This document shows, piece by piece, positions 1 to 5,686 of a stretch of DNA of 5,686 nucleotides (position 1 is the first letter of the stretch; the number at the start of each line of letters is the position of its first letter). The notes below the pieces were generated by a model. The model ran no database searches, was not told the DNA's origin, and saw only the letters and a program-made list of their open reading frames with translations. The position numbers were made by a program, and so were the translations under genes. The stretch is from Clostridiales bacterium (lineage in GTDB: Bacteria; Bacillota; Clostridia; Lachnospirales; WQUN01): NCBI GenBank assembly GCA_031269415.1, contig JAISZF010000300.1:1-5686 (forward strand), read 5' to 3'.

Positions 1-1595
1 ATGACGCGCATAACGACAGCGCGCTGCAATATATGTACGAAGGCATTGTCAAAAACGCGTCCGAATATTACGCGCAGACCGCCGACATTCTGGACGCCGA
101 GAACGCGGTCGCCGAGGGAACCGCCGAGAACGTGGAGGCGTATTACACGGAAAACTCTATCGATCCGTCGGCGTTCATTTCCTTTGATGAGGTAGGGGTA
201 AAGGCACTGGATGATTACACCCTCGAATATACGATGGAGGTTCCGGTTCCATACTTCATATCCGTGCTGTCCTATGCCTCGTATCTGCCGGTATACGGCC
301 CGTTTTTAGAGGAGATGGGCGACAGCTTCGGTATAGACAACGAGAGCCTGCTGTACTGCGGGGCTTACGTACTGTCTGAATACGAGCCTAACGTGAGCCA
401 TGTGTTTAGGGCTAACCCCGCCTATTGGGACAAGGGCAAGGTATACATCCAGGAATACCAGCATATTTACAACGCCGACGAGGTCACGCTGGCACCTGCC
501 ATGTTCCAGCGCGGCGAGATAGACGAAGCCTTTATCGGCGCGGACATTCTGGACAACTGGTTCACGAATCCCGAAACCAAAGACTTGGTGCGCGGCAATA
601 TGCCGGTTATAGCGTATTCCTATTTCTACACGTTTAATTTTGAGCCGCGTTTCGACGCGCAGTATGAGCCGGAAAACTGGTTAATAGCCGTTAACAATGA
701 AAATTTCCGCCAGGCGTTAATGTCCGGGCTGGATCGTATCAAAGCCTTGACACTGCAAGACCCGTATAATCCTGAATCACTGCTGAATAATACCGTTACC
801 CCGGAGACATTCGCGGTCGGCGCGGGCAAGGATTTTACACAGTATGACGCGCTGAAGCCGTTTGCGGACGGCGATAGTTTCGACGAAGCCAAAGCGGTCG
901 AATTCCGCGATAAAGCCAAAGAGGAGCTGACCGCCGTCGGAGCCGCATTCCCTATAAAGGCGCTTATGCCTTTCAATCCGTCCATTACAAACTGGGACAA
1001 AGAATGCCAGGTGGTGGAACAGCAGTTGGAAGCTCTGCTGGGCGCTGATTTTATCGACATTATAGTAGAAGCCGGGCCGTCCACGGGATTCCTGGGCGAG
1101 GTGCGCCGCGCCGGCAAGTACGCGTTCATGAAGTGCAACTGGGGCGCCGATTACGCCGACCCGCAGACATGGACCGATCCGTTCAGCGACGCTAACAGCT
1201 ATAACTTTATGTATACCGACGAGGAAAAGGTGCTGTCCGAAAAGCCCGCCACCAATAAAACAGAAGAAACTCAGGCTATTGTGACGGAATACTACGCGAA
1301 GGTGGACGCCGCCAAAGCGCAGACCGCGGACATAGCCGCGCGTTACGCCGCGTTCGCCGAGGCCGAGGCGTTTCTGATTCAACATGCCATTATTATTCCG
1401 TTTTCCGTGGATACGGACGGATATACCGCCACGTTGCGCGATCCGTTCAGCGGGATGTTCGCGCCCTACGGGCTGTCGCCGTTCCGGTACAAGGGCGTAA
1501 AACTGCTTGAAAAACCCATGAGCAACGCCGAGTTTGAAAAGGCTTACGCCGAATGGAGAACCGCCTGGGCGGACGCGCAGGCCGCGGCTCAATAA
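1..1595 (+). CDS. oppA: Peptide ABC transporter substrate-binding protein (SBP family 5, OppA-like), 5' partial
   Basis: This is the extracellular peptide-binding subunit of the importer encoded downstream. The reading frame is already open at the left edge (first whole codon at base 3) and runs 530 codons to TAA at 1593-1595. No start, signal peptide or lipobox is visible. By comparison with family members, roughly 140-160 N-terminal residues are probably missing. Numbering the visible residues from base 3, the SBP_bac_5 landmarks are: VPVPYFISVLS (80-90); CGAYVLSEYEPN followed by FRANPAYWDKGK (119-146), the family's 'G-Y-L...NPxYWD' block; NENFRQALMSGLDR (232-245), the hinge-side 'RqAlxxaiDR' helix; CNWGADYADPQTW (378-390); and AIIIPFS (462-468) near the end. 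Family assignment is sure. Peptide rather than nickel or another ligand is inferred from the OppBCDF neighbours, and the exact specificity cannot be read. The gene lies 78 bases upstream of the preferred oppB start, separated by a hairpin. Confidence 0.93.
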   Translation, partial: DAHNDSALQYMYEGIVKNASEYYAQTADILDAENAVAEGTAENVEAYYTENSIDPSAFISFDEVGVKALDDYTLEYTMEVPVPYFISVLSYASYLPVYGPFLEEMGDSFGIDNESLLYCGAYVLSEYEPNVSHVFRANPAYWDKGKVYIQEYQHIYNADEVTLAPAMFQRGEIDEAFIGADILDNWFTNPETKDLVRGNMPVIAYSYFYTFNFEPRFDAQYEPENWLIAVNNENFRQALMSGLDRIKALTLQDPYNPESLLNNTVTPETFAVGAGKDFTQYDALKPFADGDSFDEAKAVEFRDKAKEELTAVGAAFPIKALMPFNPSITNWDKECQVVEQQLEALLGADFIDIIVEAGPSTGFLGEVRRAGKYAFMKCNWGADYADPQTWTDPFSDANSYNFMYTDEEKVLSEKPATNKTEETQAIVTEYYAKVDAAKAQTADIAARYAAFAEAEAFLIQHAIIIPFSVDTDGYTATLRDPFSGMFAPYGLSPFRYKGVKLLEKPMSNAEFEKAYAEWRTAWADAQAAAQ

Positions 1596-1606
1596 CGTAA
1601 TCAAAG

Positions 1607-1637
1607 CGGGGGGCTGCCGAACAGCGGCAGTCCCCTG
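1607..1637 (+). terminator. GC-rich intercistronic hairpin (attenuator or mRNA-stabilising stem-loop)
   Basis: Bases 1607-1619 pair with 1625-1637 in a 13-bp stem with two G-T wobbles and a 5-base loop (AACAG, 1620-1624). It starts 11 bases after the binding-protein stop codon. The following bases (AATTATTTCC) are A/T-rich but are not a true T-run, so full intrinsic termination looks unlikely. Partial termination, or protection of the upstream message from 3' exonucleases, fits better. In many peptide and sugar importer operons such a stem after the binding-protein gene keeps that protein in excess over the membrane parts. The structure is seen in the sequence; the function is inferred. Confidence 0.7.
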
Positions 1638-1660
1638 AATTATTTCCACACTCCTCGACT

Positions 1661-1667
1661 AGGGGGA
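1661..1667 (+). promoter_or_regulatory. Ribosome binding site deciding the oppB start
   Basis: AGGGGGA lies one base (1667 itself being the last A) from an in-frame ATG at 1668, but about 7 bases from an in-frame GTG at 1674. Only the second spacing is normal for a Shine-Dalgarno site, so GTG 1674 is the more likely start. No other good site is visible in the gap. Confidence 0.7.
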
Positions 1668-1673
1668 ATGATT

Positions 1674-2642
1674 GTGACAAAATATATTATAGGGCGTATC
1701 CTTCGCTCCGTGATAACCCTGTTCTTAATAATAACCGCGGTATTCATCCTGTTGCGTCTTATGCCGGTTGAAGGATACTTCAACAATTACGAGAAGATGT
1801 CGCCCACTCAGGTGCGCGTCGGCTTGGCTAATCTGGGTCTGAACAGGCCCATACATATACAGTTGTTTACCTTTCTTAAAAACATACTCGGCGGCGACTT
1901 GGGCATTTCTAACCGTTACCGTGTCAAATACCCAATTATACGTCTCATCGCCTCTAAAATGCCGCTCTCAGTAGAGATTGGCCTTATGGCGGTCTGCCTC
2001 GGGCTGGCCGCCGGCATACCGCTGGGCATCCTCATGTCGCGCAGCGCGCGGAGCGGGTCGCGGCTTAAACTCTGGGACAAGATCGGAACGGTCGTGGTAG
2101 TTTTAGTGGAGGCCATACCCGCGTCCGTCTATTATCTGTTCATCCAGATCTACGGAACCGAACTGCTGAACAAATTCATCCCGCTGCCGACGCTGTTCGA
2201 CCGGTCTAAAGGCATAACCTGGGCGCTGCCGGTGGTTTCCCTTTCATTGGGCACTATGGCTTGGTGCGCCATGTGGATCCGCCGTTACATGGTCGACGAA
2301 AGCACTAAGGATTATGTCATGCTGGCGCGGGCAAAGGGGGTTCCGGCTTCGGCTATTTCGCGGAGCCATATCTTCCGCAACGCGTTTGTGCCTATAGTGC
2401 AGGGCCTGCCCAGTATGCTGCTGCTGACGCTGGTGGGGTCGCTGTATGTGGAAAGCCGGTATTCCATTCCGGGGATGGGCGGTCTGTTGGTGGACGTTAT
2501 CAAACGGCAGGACAACACAGTCGTTCAGGCGTTGGTTTTGGTCTACTCCGCCGTAAGCATCCTGGGCCTGCTGCTGGGCGACATCGCCATGGCCTTGCTG
2601 GATCCGCGCATCCGCCTGGCGGGGAAGGGGGAGACGCGCTGA
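1674..2642 (+). CDS. oppB: Oligopeptide ABC transporter permease OppB
   Basis: One of the two membrane subunits forming the peptide channel. From GTG 1674 it is 322 residues, close to the usual length for OppB/DppB (about 300-330). The N-terminus MTKYIIGRILRSV is typical for OppB, and ATG 1668 would only add Met-Ile. Six membrane segments are apparent at about 10-30, 98-122, 137-161, 183-206, 241-263 and 282-309. The loop after the first segment carries LGLNRPIHIQ (55-64), the OppB-type 'LGLdkP..vQ' motif. The cytoplasmic EAA loop that docks on the ATPase is DYVMLARAKGVP (213-224) with the conserved Gly222. Near the end, GSLYVESRYSIPGMGGLL and ALLDPRIRL match the family's conserved exit region. 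Its stop codon shares a base with the oppC start (TGATG), so translation of the two permeases is probably coupled. Confidence 0.95.
   Translation: MTKYIIGRILRSVITLFLIITAVFILLRLMPVEGYFNNYEKMSPTQVRVGLANLGLNRPIHIQLFTFLKNILGGDLGISNRYRVKYPIIRLIASKMPLSVEIGLMAVCLGLAAGIPLGILMSRSARSGSRLKLWDKIGTVVVVLVEAIPASVYYLFIQIYGTELLNKFIPLPTLFDRSKGITWALPVVSLSLGTMAWCAMWIRRYMVDESTKDYVMLARAKGVPASAISRSHIFRNAFVPIVQGLPSMLLLTLVGSLYVESRYSIPGMGGLLVDVIKRQDNTVVQALVLVYSAVSILGLLLGDIAMALLDPRIRLAGKGETR
2626..2632 (+). promoter_or_regulatory. Ribosome binding site of oppC inside the 3' end of oppB
   Basis: AGGGGGA lies 9 bases before ATG 2642, inside the last codons of oppB. With the one-base stop/start overlap it points to translational coupling of oppB and oppC. 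Confidence 0.6.
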
Positions 2643-3646
2643 TGGGGAAGAAGAAATTCAAGGCCGCCGCCGATAATATTTCCGAATACGCGTCACGAGG
2701 GTACGAAGCCCTCTCCGACGAGGAACTCTTCAGCCGCGCTGAATACCGCCCGGAAGCGCTCGAACCGCTGTCGCGGGCCGGTTATTCCTATTGGCGCAGC
2801 AGCCTGCGCATCTATTTTCAGAACAAAACCGCGATGTTTTTCCTCGGCCTTATTGTGATTACGCTTTTATTTACCTTTATGCAGCCGTACCTGCCAAATC
2901 AGAAAGACCCCATCCGGATTTACAATGACGAGTCCGGCATTCAAATACGAAACAGAACGCCCGACGACGAATTTATCTTCGGCACGAACGCAATCGGACA
3001 GGATCTCTGGAGCCGCACATGGAGCGGTACGCGCACCAGTCTGTTCATCGGGTTTACAGTGGCCTGCGCGGAAGCCGCTGTCGGCGTTTTAATCGGCGTC
3101 CTGTGGGGCTACACGCGCAAGCTGGATTTCTTTTTTACGGAACTCTATAATATATTCGACAATATCCCTCAAACGCTGGTATTGATCTTGATCTCTTATG
3201 TAATGCGCCCCAGTTTGAAAACCATTATCTTCGCCCTGTGCCTTACCGGCTGGCTTACGACCGCCCGCTATATCCGCAATCAGGTGATGATTATCCGCGA
3301 CCGCGACTACAATCTGGCCTCGCGCTGTCTGGGCACGCCTCCGCACCGGATCGTACTGCGCAACCTGCTGCCGTTTCTGGTGTCCATAATAACTATGCGT
3401 ATGGCAATGGCCATACCTTACGCCATTTCCAACGAGGTGTTCGTGACGTATATCGGGCTGGGCCTTCCTTTGAACATACCGTCTTTAGGCAACCTGATTG
3501 TGTCTGGCATAGATAAGATGATGGAGCCGAATCTGCGGTACCAGTTGATCTTTCCCACTGTGGTTCTGTCTATTGTTACGGTTTCGTTTTATGTTATCGG
3601 GAACGCGTTCGCGGACGCTTCAGATCCCAGAAATCATGTGGCGTAG
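2642..3646 (+). CDS. oppC: Oligopeptide ABC transporter permease OppC
   Basis: Second channel subunit, partner of OppB, 334 residues. A soluble, charged N-terminus of about 60 residues precedes the first membrane segment, as is common for OppC and longer than in many DppC proteins. Predicted membrane segments are at about 62-81, 133-156, 172-189, 193-212, 243-272 and 302-322. Before segment 2 lies EFIFGTNAIGQDLWSRTWSG (110-129), the diagnostic OppC/DppC block usually read as 'hxFGTDxxGRDxxSRxxxG'; here Asn replaces the common Asp and Gln the common Arg. The EAA loop is DYNLASRCLGTPPHRI (222-237), with Gly231 conserved and Cys/Leu where Ala is more usual. IGLGLPLNIPSLGNLI (271-286) and the DPRN ending (328-331) complete the family pattern. 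It starts on the oppB stop and ends 9 bases before the fused ATPase gene. Confidence 0.95.
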   Translation: MGKKKFKAAADNISEYASRGYEALSDEELFSRAEYRPEALEPLSRAGYSYWRSSLRIYFQNKTAMFFLGLIVITLLFTFMQPYLPNQKDPIRIYNDESGIQIRNRTPDDEFIFGTNAIGQDLWSRTWSGTRTSLFIGFTVACAEAAVGVLIGVLWGYTRKLDFFFTELYNIFDNIPQTLVLILISYVMRPSLKTIIFALCLTGWLTTARYIRNQVMIIRDRDYNLASRCLGTPPHRIVLRNLLPFLVSIITMRMAMAIPYAISNEVFVTYIGLGLPLNIPSLGNLIVSGIDKMMEPNLRYQLIFPTVVLSIVTVSFYVIGNAFADASDPRNHVA

Positions 3647-3650
3647 GGGG
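3645..3650 (+). promoter_or_regulatory. Ribosome binding site of oppDF overlapping the oppC stop codon
   Basis: AGGGGG begins inside the oppC TAG (3644-3646) and lies 5 bases before ATG 3656. The spacing supports this start and tight coupling with oppC. Confidence 0.65.
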
Positions 3651-3655
3651 CTGGC

Positions 3656-5641
3656 ATGGAGAATATACTTAGTGTAAAAGATCTCAACATCAGTTTTACC
3701 CTGCGAGGCCGGAGCCTGCGCGTTATACGCGGCGTTTCAATAGACGCGCGCAAGGCGGAAAGCCTGGCGATTGTGGGCGAGTCCGGCTCGGGGAAGAGCG
3801 TGTTCTGTAAAGCGCTGATGGGTCTGCTGGACGCTAACGGGCGTATCGACAGCGGTGAGATCCTTTATAACAACCGTGATTTGACTAAACTTCGCACCGA
3901 AAAAGACTGGTTAAGCATTCGCGGCAAAGAGATAGCGATAGTTATGCAAGACCCCATGACCAGCCTTAATCCGTTGAAAACCATCGGCGGGCAGGTTGCG
4001 GAGGCTGTGCACCTGCACCAGAAGCTTACGGGGAAAGCCGCTCGCGACGCCGCCGTGAGTTATCTGAACGACGTGGGCATACCCCGGCCGGAACGGCGGT
4101 TCGGGCAATACCCTCACGAATTTTCCGGCGGGATGCGCCAGCGCGTAGTTATCGCCATAGCCATTGCCTGCCGCCCCAAGCTGCTGATCTGCGATGAGCC
4201 GACCACAGCCATAGACGTGACCATTCAGGCTCAGATACTGGAACTTCTGAAACGGTTGCGGAGCAAGTATGATCTCACCACGATCTATATCACGCATGAC
4301 CTGGGCGTGGTGGCGAATGTGGCGGATCGCATAGCGGTTATGTATGCCGGCGATTTTGTGGAGATAGGCGGCGCCGAGGATGTATTCTACCGCCCGCGCC
4401 ATCCTTACACATGGGCGCTGCTGAAGAGTATGCCGCAGTTAGCCGCGAAGGGCGAGGAACTCTATTCCATCGAAGGCTCGCCGCCCGACTTGTCCGTACC
4501 CGCCCCAGGCGACGCGTTTGCCCCGCGCAATCCGGACGCGCTGAAGATAGACTTTGTTAAAAGGCCGCCGATGTTTAAGATCAGCGATACTCACAGCGCG
4601 CGCACTTGGCTGTTAGACGGCAGGGCGGCGAACGCGGGCGTTCTAAAACCCGTAACGGCGGCGCGTTCAGCGAACGCGGCGGCAAAAGGCGTTATACGGC
4701 AAATTCCGGGCGGAGCTAAGCCTATCCTTGAGGTGAACGGCCTCACCGTGCGGTTCGGCAAGGGCCGCGATCGGCTCGACGCGGTCAAGAACGTCAGTTT
4801 TTCCGTCTATAAAGGCGAAACCTTCGGCGTGGCGGGCGAGTCCGGTTCGGGGAAAACCACGCTGGGCCGTACAATCATGCGCATTTACGAGCCTTCGGAG
4901 GGCGAGATCGTATTCAAGGGCAAGCGAATAAGCGGTAAGATAACAAGATCAGAAGACGAACAGTTGACGCGCCGAATTCAGATGATCTTCCAGGACCCCA
5001 TGTCCAGCTTGAATGAGCGTGCCAAGGTGGAGAGTATTGTCGCCGAGGGCCTGCTGAATCTGGGGCGGGCGTCCGATCGCGAACGCCATGAAAGCGTTCT
5101 GAAGTCTCTGTCGGAGGTTGGGTTGCGCGCGGAATTCGCGGATCGCTTTCCGCATGAATTCTCCGGCGGGCAGCGTCAGCGCGTCGGAATCGCCCGCGCT
5201 ATGATTATGTCGCCCGAATTCATAATCGCCGACGAACCGATCTCCGCGCTGGATGTTTCCATCCGCGCTCAGGTGCTTAACCTGATGAGCCGGCTTCAAC
5301 GGGAAAAAGGGCTGTCTTACCTGTTCATCAGCCACGATCTCTCCGTAATGCGGTATATCTGCGATCGAATCGCCGCGCTGTATCGCGGGGTAATGGTCGA
5401 GCTGGCCGATACTGAAACACTCTTTGAACGGCCAATGCATCCATATACACAATCGCTGATTTCCGCCATACCCCAGCCCGATCCAGCGCTGGAACGAAAC
5501 AAGTCCGTCACAGCATATGATCCCAGCGTACATGATTACAGCAAAGAACCGCCGTCATGGCGGGAAATAGAGCCGAGGCATTTTGTGTACTGCAATGACA
5601 CGGAAGAAGAACGATACAAAAATCAATTTCCTTTGAGGTGA
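3656..5641 (+). CDS. oppDF: Fused oligopeptide ABC transporter ATP-binding protein OppD-OppF
   Basis: Cytoplasmic ATPase that powers the OppBC channel. Its 661 residues hold two complete ABC domains, whereas OppD and OppF are usually separate proteins of about 310-360 residues. OppD-like half: Walker A GESGSGKS (41-48), Q-loop Gln98, signature FSGGMRQRV (156-164), Walker B LLICDEP (176-182) with Glu181, and H-loop His214. OppF-like half: Walker A GESGSGKT (394-401), Gln446, signature FSGGQRQRV (502-510), Walker B FIIADEP (522-528) with Glu527, and His560. Both sites therefore look competent for hydrolysis. Each half ends in the peptide-importer tail: HPYTWALLKSMP then SPPDLSVPAPGDAFAPRN in the first, HPYTQSLISAIPQPDP then YDPSVHDYS in the second. 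An Ala-rich linker (about 323-354) joins them. No stop, or start codon with a convincing ribosome site, lies at the junction, so the fusion looks genuine. The first D-loop reads TAIDVT where ALD is usual. GsiA-type fusions are the main alternative name, but the OppF/Ami-like tail favours oligopeptides. Confidence 0.95.
   Translation: MENILSVKDLNISFTLRGRSLRVIRGVSIDARKAESLAIVGESGSGKSVFCKALMGLLDANGRIDSGEILYNNRDLTKLRTEKDWLSIRGKEIAIVMQDPMTSLNPLKTIGGQVAEAVHLHQKLTGKAARDAAVSYLNDVGIPRPERRFGQYPHEFSGGMRQRVVIAIAIACRPKLLICDEPTTAIDVTIQAQILELLKRLRSKYDLTTIYITHDLGVVANVADRIAVMYAGDFVEIGGAEDVFYRPRHPYTWALLKSMPQLAAKGEELYSIEGSPPDLSVPAPGDAFAPRNPDALKIDFVKRPPMFKISDTHSARTWLLDGRAANAGVLKPVTAARSANAAAKGVIRQIPGGAKPILEVNGLTVRFGKGRDRLDAVKNVSFSVYKGETFGVAGESGSGKTTLGRTIMRIYEPSEGEIVFKGKRISGKITRSEDEQLTRRIQMIFQDPMSSLNERAKVESIVAEGLLNLGRASDRERHESVLKSLSEVGLRAEFADRFPHEFSGGQRQRVGIARAMIMSPEFIIADEPISALDVSIRAQVLNLMSRLQREKGLSYLFISHDLSVMRYICDRIAALYRGVMVELADTETLFERPMHPYTQSLISAIPQPDPALERNKSVTAYDPSVHDYSKEPPSWREIEPRHFVYCNDTEEERYKNQFPLR
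4622..4717 (+). other. Ala-rich interdomain linker of OppDF with short inverted repeats
   Basis: Residues 323-354 join the OppD and OppF halves; 10 of the 32 are alanine, with scattered Arg, Lys, Asn and Gly, and nothing matches a domain. The DNA carries GAACGCG twice (4630-4636, 4672-4678) and its complement CGCGTTC once between them (4662-4668). The second copy can form a 7-bp stem with a 3-base loop (4662-4678); the first copy could compete for the same strand. This may be chance in GC-rich Ala codons. Confidence 0.55.
5635..5641 (+). promoter_or_regulatory. Ribosome binding site of the downstream gene inside the oppDF 3' end
   Basis: GAGGTGA spans the last Arg codon and TGA stop of oppDF. 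It sits 4 bases before a TTG at 5646 and 10 before a TTG at 5652. It is the most canonical Shine-Dalgarno site in the window and implies that another gene follows directly in the operon. Confidence 0.6.
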
Positions 5642-5645
5642 TTTT

Positions 5646-5686
5646 TTGTTCTTGCCTGAGTTCTTACATAAAGGCGATACGGTTGC
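5646..5686 (+). CDS. Start of a downstream gene, possibly S66-family LD-carboxypeptidase (3' partial)
   Basis: The frame from TTG 5646 stays open to the edge and reads (M)FLPEFLHKGDTV. TTG 5652 in the same frame, giving (M)PEFLHKGDTV, is also possible. No ATG is available. The strong site GAGGTGA just upstream, and the immediate succession to oppDF, support a real gene in the same transcript. The pattern 'P..L.KGDTV' resembles the N-terminus of peptidase family S66 (LdcA/MccF-type LD-carboxypeptidases), which often begin 'P..LKKGDTIgivaPS' before the nucleophile serine motif. Such an enzyme trims D-Ala from murein tetrapeptides in the cytoplasm, which would suit a peptide importer. Thirteen residues are far too few to be sure. 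Confidence 0.4.
   Translation, partial: MFLPEFLHKGDTV

Noticed and set aside
1..195. ATG at base 1 opening a 64-codon frame
   Set aside because: The product is Arg/Thr-rich with no family resemblance. The frame starting at base 3 carries the conserved binding-protein sequence through the same bases.
72..1333. Near-identical 17-base segment (GCGCAGACCGC then GACAT) at 72-88 and 1317-1333, encoding AQTADI twice in the binding protein
   Set aside because: The flanks are unrelated and both lie in Ala-rich helical stretches, so coincidence of codon use is the simplest explanation.
777..1649. 290-codon open frame on the minus strand, opposite the binding-protein gene
   Set aside because: It lies almost wholly opposite a clearly conserved gene, its translation shows no recognisable domain, and it reads through the intercistronic hairpin. 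Long antisense frames are expected with this GC-rich codon use.
4974..5222. Cluster of four GAATTC hexamers in the OppF half
   Set aside because: They encode parts of conserved residues such as Glu-Phe (HEFSGG, PEF, AEF). This is a codon-level coincidence and not a designed or regulatory repeat.
3911..5533. Minus-strand open frames of 163 codons (3911-4402) and 194 codons (4949-5533) opposite the ATPase
   Set aside because: They mirror the two ABC domains at equivalent places, as expected when similar coding sequence is read backwards. They show no family motifs and no upstream context.
5642..5647. Run of six T after oppDF as a possible terminator
   Set aside because: No stem precedes it. 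It lies between a good ribosome site and a TTG start, so it is the spacer of the next gene.

Overview
The window is one stretch of a peptide-import operon of the Opp/Dpp/Ami type (ABC importer, peptide/nickel family). All genes are on the + strand and it reads A-B-C-DF. The left edge cuts into the gene for the extracellular substrate-binding protein (1-1595, N-terminus missing). Then come the two membrane permeases, OppB (1674-2642) and OppC (2642-3646), and a single 661-residue ATPase that fuses OppD and OppF (3656-5641). A further gene starts at the right edge from a TTG codon at about 5646, with only 13 codons visible. Coding density is nearly complete. The only untranslated gap of note is 1596-1673, which holds a GC-rich 13-bp hairpin and the oppB ribosome binding site.

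The organism looks like a Gram-positive-type bacterium, most likely a Firmicute (Clostridia-like) of moderate-to-high G+C. This is inferred from three things. Every gene has a strong purine-rich Shine-Dalgarno site, and GTG and TTG starts appear to be used. The ATPase C-terminal regions resemble Bacillus/Lactococcus/Streptococcus Opp/Ami proteins as I remember them: a cysteine-free OppD tail, and an OppF tail with a YDPSVHDYS-like motif. OppC has a long soluble N-terminus. I cannot name a genus.

How it works: the binding protein captures peptides outside the membrane, OppB and OppC form the channel, and the two ATPase halves of OppDF sit under OppB/OppC and power transport. Both ATPase halves keep Walker A, Q-loop, signature, Walker B glutamate and H-loop, so both ATP sites look functional. 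B/C overlap by one base and C/DF are 9 bases apart, which implies one transcript with coupled translation. The hairpin between A and BCDF may let the binding protein be made in excess. The few residues of the last gene resemble the start of an S66-family LD-carboxypeptidase. If so, the operon may handle cell-wall-derived peptides, but that rests on very little sequence.

I found no RNA genes, CRISPR, mobile elements or novel system. This is mainly an ordinary transporter operon with a gene fusion and a few small regulatory points of interest.
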